Assembly (NCBI GenBank): GCA_030180135.1 | Contig: CM058231.1 | Coordinates: 21,207,034 to 21,271,033 of the forward strand | Origin: Orychophragmus violaceus | Lineage: Eukaryota > Streptophyta > Magnoliopsida > Brassicales > Brassicaceae | DNA length: 64,000 nucleotides | Direction of reading: 5' to 3' | In this document: positions 55,265 to 64,000 of the stretch, piece after piece | Layout: each line of letters begins with the position of its first letter | Numbering within the stretch: position 1 is the first letter of the stretch | Position numbers and translations under genes: made by a program | Notes under the pieces: generated by a model | The model's database searches: none | What the model was told of the DNA's origin: nothing | The model's input: the letters and a program-made list of their open reading frames with translations, nothing else

Positions 55265-57964
55265 CTATGAGTGTCTCTGCGAAAGTCTCCTCATCCTAGA
55301 TGGAGAGTAAGCTGTGTCATTGTGAGCTTGTCCAAGGAACAAAGGGATGCTATGTTCTCCTTCATTCACAGCAGTAAAGTTAGTAGAACTGAGCTCAGAA
55401 GAAGCATACCTTTGCTTTGGTGAGTTTCTGATGTTAGGAGCTTTCTTCTTGGAAACAGTTGCAAGCTCTGAAGATGTTAGAGTGGAATCTGCAGAAACCA
55501 CCATCTTCTCCTCTCCAGGATCAGAAACTAAAGTCTCACTCCTTTGTGTTTCCTGTCCATCCTCAATGCTAAAAGTCTGACCATCAATCTTTGGCCTGCG
55601 CAGCATGTCCATATCATAGTGTAGAGGCTTGTCTCCCAGATGGAGATCAATCAGTCAATGCCTCAAATCAATCTTCGCACCAGATGTGGCTGAGAAAGGT
55701 CTTCCTAGTATCAGAGCATCATCCGGATCACTGTCGTACTTAAGCACCACAAAATCTGTCGGAACTAAGTAGTTTCCAACTCTCACTGGGACATCCTCAA
55801 GAAATCCTTCTGAAATCCTTCTTGACTGATCATCTAGAACCAGAGAAGTCCTAGTGGGTGAAAAATCTGTCATTCCTAGCTTCTCTGCCACAGAGTATGG
55901 CATGAGATTTCTAGTAGCTACTAAGTCACACAAGGAGCGCCTGAAGCTATCCTCAAAGATGGAATAACTCAGCACAAATACACCAGGATCAGGTAGCTTC
56001 TTAGGAATCTGAGTGAGCAACACATCACTGATTTGTTTAGGGATCACTATCACCCAATCTTTCAACACTTCGTCCATTGGCAACATCCTCTCCAAGTATC
56101 TCTGCACACAAGGGTGATATGGCGGATCAACAGGATGTGGATCTTCTTCCAACTTCTCATCCATCACTTCCAGCTGTCTGGCTTCATCAAGTTCATGTTG
56201 AGATATCTCAAACACCTTAGGAGAAGGTGTAGTAGGCCTGTGAGCCTTCTCTTCAGCGCTACCAGAAGAAACAAATGAGTCTGCCTCACGACTTGCAACG
56301 ATCGACGCAGGTGTTGCATCGATCGATGCAGCTAATTCATCACATATTCCAGCCGAGAGTTTTGCTTCAATTTCGGATTTCTCAGCTTCTTCCACGAGTT
56401 CAGCTGTATTTAACTCAAATTTTTCCCCTTGGTTTGACCTATCATCAATATAAACTGACCAAGCCTTGATGTGGGTGTCCATGACATTCTTTCCCTTAAC
56501 TGAGCTTGAAATTTGGTTCACCTGTGTGTCCAATTGCTTCACATGTGTACTCAAGGATTCAAATTTCCCATTAAGATCCTCATACACAGCATCTAACTTC
56601 TTGTTGAAGTCCACAGCATTCTTAGTCTGCCCTTCCATCAGCTGTTCCATCATGGCTTCCATCTTGCTCTCATGAGCACTAGCAGCAGGAGGCATCTGAT
56701 ATGAGGATGATCCATAAGTCCTCTGATTACCTTGCTGAAAAGGTTTCTGGAAACCAGCAGTCTGTCCATATCCAGAAGAGTTCTGGTTGCTTGTGAAAGC
56801 ACTCTTCTGTCCACCATTAAAGAACCTATTACCTTGCTGATTACCAAACCTGTTTCCTTGGAATCCAGAGCCACCAATGTAGTTCACATCCTCTTCCTGG
56901 TGATCTTCTTCAGCTCCAAACACCTCAACATCTTGAGCAAAGTGGACAGCCTTCTTTGAAGTCAACAAACTATGAACAGTGTCAAGTTTGTTCCTAATAT
57001 CAGCTATCTCCAGATTATCTATCTTCCCACCAGACTCTTTCCTTCTCCTATCAGCAGTCTTGGTGCTATTACTGCTCACCAAGTTATCAATCAGTGTCTT
57101 AGCCTGCTCAGGAGTCCTTGTATTGAAATTTCCATTGCTAGCATTATACAATGCAGACTGATAGTGGAGATCAATACCTCTGAATAATAAGCCCAGCAGC
57201 GTCACTTCAGAGAATCCATGGTGAGGACAATCACGTTGGTACTTCTTAAACCTCATCCAAGCAGACTTAAGAGGCTCTGTAGAACCTTGTGTAAAGGTGA
57301 GAATGTCCTGTCTCGACTGATCAGAGCGAGCATCATCATAAAAGTGCCTCAAAAACTCTCTCTTCACAGCATCCCAAGTAGTAAACTTCCCAGATGGAAG
57401 TTGTTTCAGCTAAGCTGCAGCATCTCCAGCGAGAGAATAAGGGAAAAGTTTGAGGAACAAGTAGTCATAGTTTACCCCATTATACTTTATTCCAGTGATG
57501 AAGTCCTCAAACTCGTCAATATGGTCCATGGGTTGCTCATGTGGGAGACCATGGAATGGATTCTGCCTCAGAAGAGAGTAGTAGACAGTCTTGATCTCGA
57601 AATTATTCCTCTCAAATCCAGGAGGTACAATTGCTGACCGGTTAGCATGGAACTCATCCGGTCGGTTATAGTCAGCAAGAGTCCTCTCAGCAACAACCAT
57701 CTGCCTCTGACCTTCAGGTTCAGGTTCAGGGTCAGGTTCAGGGATCACACGTCCCTCAGCATCAATCCTTTGCCCAGCAGCATTGTACGGGTTGTTTTGT
57801 TGGTCTCTCAGAACACCCTGAGCATCAGGTATTAGAATCAAGCGATTTTGCACCATCCTTGCTCGTTGACCTTTTCTGTTTTTTCTCTCTAGTCTAGCAA
57901 GTTCCTCAAGCCTGAGATTCACGAGATTAATGTTCGGATTACTTCTGGTCTCACGTGTCTGCAT
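55265..57964 (-). pseudogene. Gag-pro polyprotein of element C (two stops)
   Basis: One frame of 899 codons from the ATG ending at 57964. Gag motifs: RTLADYNRPDEF, QPMDHIDEFEDF, SLAGDAAA followed by a TAG at 57410-57412 where A1 has Trp, then REFLRHFYDDARS and RDCPHHGF. A Gly/Asn/Gln-rich region and a linker encoded by CGATCG words (56290-56330) lead to the protease. Its retropepsin motif reads CDLVATRNLMPYS, so the Gly of the DLG triad is Val. A TGA at 55655-55657 interrupts the domain's end. No frameshift is present, so decay is by point mutation. Confidence 0.85.
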
Positions 57965-58181
57965 AAACCATAGGTAATCGCAGTGCAACGATCGATGCTA
58001 GGATGCAACGATCGATTCAACTCGAGTCGCCTTGTGTCGATCGATTCAAAAGAATGCGTCGATCGATGCAAAGCGAAAATCAGACATGCGAGAGAGAAAA
58101 ATAGAAAAAATTAGTAACAAAAACAAAAACGAAAAACCTAGTCTAAACTTTAAATTCAAATCTATCGAAGACTCAAAAGAG

Positions 58182-58198
58182 TCCCCGGCTCAGCGCCA
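58182..58198 (-). other. Degenerate primer-binding site of element C
   Basis: On the minus strand TGGCGCTGAGCCGGGGA, resembling the tRNA-Asp primer site of A1 and A2 at both ends but with a changed centre and one base fewer. Confidence 0.6.
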
Positions 58199-58204
58199 AA
58201 AACT

Positions 58205-59406
58205 TGATACGATCAGAGTTTTAATCCCTAGATCTACACTGCAAGTGCACAGACGTGACAGTAGTATATAGGGTATCGAAATCCACAGAGACTCTAGACC
58301 TTACGATAGATTGTAGAATTGTCAAGTTAAGCTAGGTGAGATTAATTAGAAACTAAATAGCAAGCCGAAAATAAATCAGTAGCAAGCCGAAAAGCAATCA
58401 ACTAAACGCGCTAAGTCTAGGGAGTTCTCTGGAAATCAGACAAGCAAATTAACTATCAGTCAGGATCAAATTAAGTCCGGTTCTAGAACTCAAACACAGA
58501 TATAGAATTAACCAACTTTCGTTGCGAGAATTCTATAAGTCTAATAGCAGAAACCCAAATTTCTTTGCAATTCCTAACAGATTAAACTAGCCTTAAGTGC
58601 AGGTTCGATATGTTCACAATTCAATTAAACCAAATTTCTTTGCGGATAATTCAATTGCTCAACCTAAATAGTTCAGATTCTAAACCATACTTTCGTGTCA
58701 ATTTAATAACCTAAAGTCTAGATTCTAAGTGATCAGGTTAGAAACTAGTATTAAGCACAATTCAGGTTGAAGAACAATTAAGTTATGAATCCTAAACTGA
58801 TAAATTAATCTAACAAGTCATAAAAACCTTTAAGAGAATCCCTAAATCTAACTACGAATCTACTCAGACATGATCAATGAAGCACAAATCAATGAATGAA
58901 TAAATTGCATAAATAGAGAGTAAAGAATAAAAGGGGTTCGAAATCTTCTCCAAAAGCAGGAAGCAGTACAGGTTCAGATCAGCCCCAAAATCTCTAAAAT
59001 CTCTATGCTCAAAGTATGAAAGCGTAAGTAAAAGCGTAGCCTAAACAATGGCTTAAAAACCCTAATATAATGGTCTAATCACGGCTGTGGCTTCTTTGTA
59101 ATTATGAGAAACTTCTGGGCTTTGTTGCAAATTCCAAACTCTTCATTAAATCGCTGAAATGTCTGATTCGCATGTGTGTCGATCGATGCACAAGATGTGT
59201 CGATCGACACAAGTCTCCAAAATGGACAGTGAACTCTTCCTCTCAAATTAATGCTCCAAAATGCTCCAGAATGCACCATAATCTCCAAATCCGCTCCAAA
59301 CGTACTTAGACATGTAAACATACCTAAAAGACTCCAAAACATAATAAAAGACTCGATAAACAAGACATATACCATGGTTAAAAACCCTATAATCCATGGT
59401 ATATCA
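58205..59406 (-). repeat. Element C 5' LTR (about 1202 bp)
   Basis: On the minus strand it starts TGATATACCATGG (59406) and ends GTATCA (58205). The internal layout matches the A1 LTR: terminal hairpin at 59368-59406, CGATCG pair at about 59172-59212, and the CAAAGARATTTGG-type words. It is the outermost feature of the nest. The TSD cannot be checked because the other LTR is outside the window. Confidence 0.88.
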
Positions 59407-59513
59407 GATAGAAAATAGGCAAGCAAAGACGATAGTAAGGACTAAGGAACGAAAAAAACGAATGTGTGGATAGAAGTAAGATGAAGGCCGAACATACATT
59501 AAATTTTTGGATT

Positions 59514-60293
59514 TTAAAAAAAAAGAGCATTCATAGTCAGCACAACGACGGCATATTGCTTGTTCGATAGCAACAAGACGAAGATCAGTCCACTTAGAGA
59601 AAGTAATTGGGATGATCGAAAAGAATGCAGAGGCTTCAATAGACCAGAAACAATTTTCACACATGTCGAACCCTTTGACTCTGTCATGGTGTCTAGCCAA
59701 TAACGATGAACCGCGCAAGGGCAAGTCGAGATTCTTCCTTTGTCAACAGTATCTCTTTTCCCATGCAGGCAGTTGGATAGCTGGATAGTTGGATAGCTGG
59801 ATAACCCCGAGAGCTCTCTGACGTGCCTCCTAAGAGCACGGATAGCGCTTCTCGAGAGAAGAGGAGTAGTTGAGGCATTGTCCAACTCAGGGAAGATAGA
59901 GAGTTGGATAATTTTGTAGAAGTAGACGGCTGGCTTGATACCACGAAAGACACACTCTTTGAGGCGCTGGAAAGCATCTTCTCTTTCATCTGTATACATA
60001 AAGTCAGAGATAGCCTTCAAAAACTCCGCGGTTGGATTGTTGGCATGGAAACATGCATTCTCCAGTTTGATGAAACCTATCCTATCGTGGTGAGTATTGA
60101 TTAGATCTATCTGGAATAGTGTATCCATGTGGTCAGCGTCATCACGAAGTTTCTTGCAAACGGCTCTGATCTTGTAGTGTTCACGGATGTTTTCTCTGGC
60201 ATTCTTAGCCAAAATTAATCTCCTTACTGCAGGTGGTAGGTCAAACAGATTGGGAGATGGAAAGGAAGCGGGATTAGGATTTGCTTCGCTCAT
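59514..60293 (-). pseudogene. F-box-like family gene, copy 1 (probably broken)
   Basis: The start is probably the ATG ending at 60293; an upstream in-frame ATG ends at 60380. An N-terminal LPPAVRRLILAKNA...IRAVCKKLRDDADHMDTLFQ segment looks like a degenerate F-box. Then come FLKAISDFMYTDE, a Sel1-like FQRLKECVFRGIKPAVYFYKII helix and AIRALRRHVRELS. An 8-bp tandem repeat (TGGATAGC/T) lies at about 59771-59803. Near 59690 the frame shifts: the family's MCxxCFWxIE motif (59640-59660) is in the next frame. By recollection it resembles Arabidopsis At2g35280-like F-box proteins with a C-terminal Cys motif. The assignment is tentative. Confidence 0.5.
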
Positions 60294-60380
60294 CAATGCC
60301 AATGTTATTTGAGTATTTGGATACAATGTAACGGGATACAATATTGGCTTATAATGGAAGACCTCGTCGCAATGTTTCAT

Positions 60381-61862
60381 CTTCGGAGCAACTACATTAA
60401 TTGCATGTAACGTTATTGCTATAATCGATAAAGGGATGATCCATTGATGAATTAATAAATATGAATGGAATAAAAGGGATAGCGAGTAAATTTAATGATG
60501 TGCAGCTAATAAATTAAACATGTGTGAGTTTGTACAATAGAAAATTTTAATATATGAATATGTTACTAAATGAATATGTTAACCGATGAATTAGATTAAA
60601 AATAATATTTGTTTGAATATGACTGTCTGTATCCAGTGGAAATGAAGCTTTGACAATGTGTTGAGCGTTAAAAAGATGGATAGTAATAGATGGACATTAT
60701 AAAGGATTTGTTGTTTGAGATGATTGGTTTATCGAAACGTAGCAACTTGTGAGTTAGAGAAGATATAGTATTGTGTACAAATGAGGTGTTTTATAAAAGA
60801 ATATGATAATAGAAGAATAAATTAAAATGTACATTTAGTTTCGAGATGGAGTGTTTGTATCCATCCGACATGATGAGCGATATTTGTTGGAAAGAAGATA
60901 TCTAGATTGTATGGATAGTGGTAATTCGGGCTGTTAAAAAGCGCTGGCAGATTGGGTATTTTCAAGAACATATAGAAGAATTAAGACCAAGGTTTTTAAA
61001 AACACGAAAAATATACATGTACTTTCGAATCCATTAAATAATGTATATGTATTTGTGGATAGTCTGGTCATAAATTCAAGCTATAGCTTTAGCGTAGAAG
61101 GAAAAAACACAAAATGCAAAGAAAGTCAGAGTATGGAGATGTCAAATTTGGAAATATTTTTTTATACATGGATCTGTTTGACGTGACAATTTTGCATGTT
61201 AGCTTAATGATTTGACAAGTGCAGATAAAGTTGGCTTGAGCAGTCCAAAATCTGACAGTTAAGTTAAGTAGGTGTTTAGGGTAATGTATAAAAAAATAAG
61301 TGGGAGTGACAGGTGATGTGAGATAACGTTCCTTTTTTTTACTTAACCGGGTCATTGAGAGTAAGATTGCATCGAATAATGTGCTACAAAATTAATGGTC
61401 GTTCATAAAAATGTAAAAATGAAAAAAACTATACCCGGGAATAGAGTTAACTATTAGCGAGAGGATAGTTTAATAATGAGATTGTATAGATAATAAGCAT
61501 GGTTAATGATGGTTCATGATAAAACAATATAAAATTTTAAGTTCCTAAATGGTATTATTGTGGTGGATACGTGCTAACAGAATGAATTGAGAGTTTTCAA
61601 TGCTTATCTAATTTGTTTTATATGTTTGGCATGTGCAAAAAGTTATACTATTAGAAACTGGATAGGACAAAAGATAGATTAATGGATACCAAAACACAGA
61701 GTGAGTGTGCAGGACAAAACAATGAGGGGAAAACAAACTAAAAACGTAACTACTTGCATCATTCGTTAGACCTTACAGTATTCCAATAATTAAACATATC
61801 TAGGAACATTATAATTAAATATGTAGTCTGAATTAAGCATCCAAAACATCGCCGTTTTAGAC
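60381..61862. other. AT-rich intergenic DNA
   Basis: About 1.5 kb with no ORF that resembles a gene. The only notable signal is recurrence of the word TGGATAGT (60676, 60911, 61056). An 88-codon minus-strand ORF at 61089-61355 has no recognisable features. Confidence 0.6.
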
Positions 61863-62626
61863 TCATCCGTCAACCAAACTGGAACCGTTTTGCATTGCCG
61901 CTTTGTGCCAACTGCCTGTGTAATCTATTGATCCAGCGTTTACTGGAGTTTCGAAGATCTCAGGCCACTCAAAGAATGTTTGGGGAATTATTTGGAAAAA
62001 GTACAAAGTCTCAATGACCCAGAAACATTCATTGCACATAATGTGCCCTTTAACATCTTCGTGCATGATATCTAGCCAATTGCGAAATACGGAGAAACGG
62101 CATCTCTGTATTCTATCTTCGTCAACTGCATCCTTGATCACCGACAGATCGAGGGACATACAAGCGATAGGCCAGATACTACGCTCAAACTGCCTGACAT
62201 GCCTTCTCAAAGAACGTATAGTAGCACGAGAAAGGAAAGAAATGTGGAACATGTATCCAAGGCAGGATAGATAGATCGACGGATGACTTTGTAGCAATAG
62301 ATAGCAGATTTACATCCAGCAACTGCGCATCGTTTGATCTGTTGGAAGGCTTCTGGACCTCCATATCTGTATTCTGTGTACATAAAATCTGAAATTGCTT
62401 TCAGAAACAGAGAAGTTATGTTGTTTGCGGCCAAACAGGCGTTGAACAATAAGGCGACGCATTTGCGGTTGTCATCGGAAGAGGGAGCCTGAATAAGATT
62501 AATCTGAACAAGAGTATCCACGTGAGTCACGTTATTTCAAAGGTTATTAGTAGAATTCTTGGTAAGGATTGACCTCCTCAGATTAAGCGGAAGATCTGCA
62601 TGATTTGGACCCGGCCGGTTAGGCAT
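61863..62626 (-). pseudogene. F-box-like family gene, copy 2 (broken)
   Basis: It begins MPNRPGPNHADLPLNLRRSILTKNS at 62626. A TGA follows, and the roughly 20-residue F-box-like core seen in copy 1 (EHYKIRAVCKKLRDDADH) is missing. It continues with THVDTLVQINLI, ISDFMYTEYRYG and QQIKRCAVAGCKSAIYCYKVI. A frameshift near 62265 precedes ATIRSLRRHVRQFER, and the end carries MCNECFWVIETLYFF and FFEWPEIF to the stop at 61863. Similarity to copies 1 and 3 is plain by eye. Confidence 0.6.
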
Positions 62627-62737
62627 GGATGATTCACCAACACGGGGGTTAGTCTTCTCATATTGAGTGATGTGTATTGAGATTGTGGACAGGAAGTTAT
62701 ATCGACATCTACTATTTATAGATGTGAAACAACGCAA

Positions 62738-63637
62738 CGTTTCGGTTTCGTCGCAAACTTTCGGTTTTGTTGGCTATTTGTTATAGAAATAGATAGAGAG
62801 AAATATTGATAAAGTACTTCAACCGACGCCAAGATGGATAGTATTGCCAGTGATAGAGTAACAAACTTAAGAATGGATGGACATGCTCCAGGGGGTTTGT
62901 GGTCAGATGCTGGAAACTATTAAATTTATGGAGACTGCTTACAATCCTGAAATTTGGTGTTTGTATCCAAGAAATGTTTTGGGAACATGGAGACTCAAGC
63001 ACGTAATAAATATAGTAAGAGCTTAACGTCAATACAGTAGGGAGAGACGCCTTAATGGATAGTAATATAGTGTGTTATAATAATGGATAGTCATATTCCT
63101 CAGTAATTATAGTGTTTTTTTGGGATAAAATATGAAGGACGCTTTAATGGATAGTAATACCACAACTAAGCAACAAATAAACATAAATATTGACAATATG
63201 GACTAGTGAAACATTGATTTACCACAACTAAATCGCCGTGGACTAGTGCAACATAAGAGTGTGAAAAATACGATATTTGGAACAAAAATAACATAATGTC
63301 GGGTATGTATAAAGAGAAATGTATGAAAATTAAGGTATTTAATTGTCCTATTGGTGGATGCGGGGTAGAAACATTACTAGGTCATGTTTCCTTGTGGGTA
63401 GTGTGTTATAGATGCATACCCTGCATTATGATGGTCTGGGAACTGAAAACTGTGAGACATAGGGTTTGAATATTAATTTGTTTTGTTATAGATCTTTTTT
63501 CGGAAAGCGTGACAGTTATACAATACGATGGATAGATGAGATATAAATTGGTGGATACCGACGAGGATTTATAGTTTATTAAAACATGGTTATTAAATAG
63601 AAATAATATTTTGGGTACAAATTATTAGGATTTTACA
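62738..63637. other. AT-rich intergenic DNA with short dispersed repeats
   Basis: No gene seen. GACGCCTTAATGGATAGTAA near 63046 recurs in slightly altered form near 63138, and TGGATAGT occurs again near 62834 and 63083. Confidence 0.6.
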
Positions 63638-64000
63638 TTAAGCACCCCAAACGCCACCGTTTTCACCTCCTCCTCTACCCCAACCACCCAAACCGCCGCT
63701 GTCCTGGATTGCCGCGTGGTGCCAACCGCCTTCGTTATCCGAATCTGCTTTATAAATCTCAGGCCACTCTAGGAATGTTTGGGGAATGATTTGAAAGAAG
63801 CATAAAGTCTCAATAGCCCAGAAACATTCATCGCACATACCATAACTTTTGGCATCTTCGTGCAATAATTCTATCCAATATCGAAAAGGGAGCAGCGGCA
63901 TGTCTGTATCCTTGTTCCGTCAATCTCATCTCTTACCACATCCGCCAGATACATGGAGATTCCAATAGGCTAGAGGTTCCGCTCAAACTCTCTAACATGC
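63638..64000 (-). pseudogene. F-box-like family gene, copy 3 (C-terminal part, broken; continues past the window)
   Basis: The minus strand enters with HVREFERN, then a TAG where copy 2 has Trp (near 63971). A frameshift near 63895 precedes RYWIELLHEDAKS. The family C-terminus follows, with MCDECFWAIETLCFFQIIPQ, FLEWPEIY and a Gly-rich tail ending at 63638. The Cys motif C-D-E-C-F-W is the best conserved part among the three copies. The upstream half lies outside the window. Confidence 0.55.

Noticed and set aside
61089..61355. 88-codon minus-strand ORF
   Set aside because: Isolated, AT-rich, and no recognisable motif or paralog in the window.

Overview
This is a eukaryotic plant window: a deep nest of LTR retrotransposons beside a short block of decayed host paralogs. 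The Athila-type gypsy elements, the tRNA-Asp and initiator-tRNA-Met primer sites, and the gene family at the right edge suggest a Brassicaceae species. That placement is an inference. No bacterial, phage or organellar genes, rRNA or tRNA genes, or CRISPR arrays were seen.

Nearly all of positions 1-59406 can be read as successive insertions, each with a matching 5-bp target-site duplication (TSD). Oldest is element C, an Athila-like element on the minus strand. Its 5' LTR lies at 58205-59406, followed by gag-pro and an Athila ORF. Its other end runs off the left edge (1-1926). Element B inserted into C's Athila ORF (TSD TGAGC, 1922-1926 and 53799-53803). B is a long-LTR, pol-less element present as a tandem LTR-int-LTR-int-LTR array: LTRs at 1927-5319, 8555-23919 (interrupted) and 50316-53798. 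Each B unit encodes only one protein, with up to six CCHC zinc knuckles. A1, a second Athila-like non-autonomous element (10523-23563, TSD TTCGG), sits inside the middle B LTR. A2 (13649-18439, TSD CATCG), a smaller gag-pro-only relative, sits inside A1. The second B internal region received two Ty1/copia elements: D1 on the minus strand (24074-39624, TSD ATAGG) and D3 on the plus strand (41598-49148, TSD AAGTC). D2 (30773-38560, plus strand, TSD AACCG) sits in the leader of D1.

D1 and D2 each keep an uninterrupted 1325-residue Gag-Pol and LTR pairs that look identical by eye, so they are the youngest and most likely competent copies. D3 has two frameshifts and a stop. None of the Athila-like elements or the B units encodes reverse transcriptase or integrase, so all depend on partners elsewhere.

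The most unusual signals are: (1) pairs of near-perfect palindromes centred on CGATCG, scattered through all three Athila-like elements in LTRs, leaders, the gag-pro linker and spacers, with arm sequences that change together; (2) a covarying hairpin at the LTR start of the same elements; (3) the multi-zinc-knuckle protein of B; (4) the triple-LTR tandem; and (5) the ~6-kb inverted repeat formed by D1 and D2.

Positions 59407-64000 are host sequence with three minus-strand copies of one F-box-like family. All carry reading-frame lesions and are separated by AT-rich DNA enriched in the word TGGATAGT.
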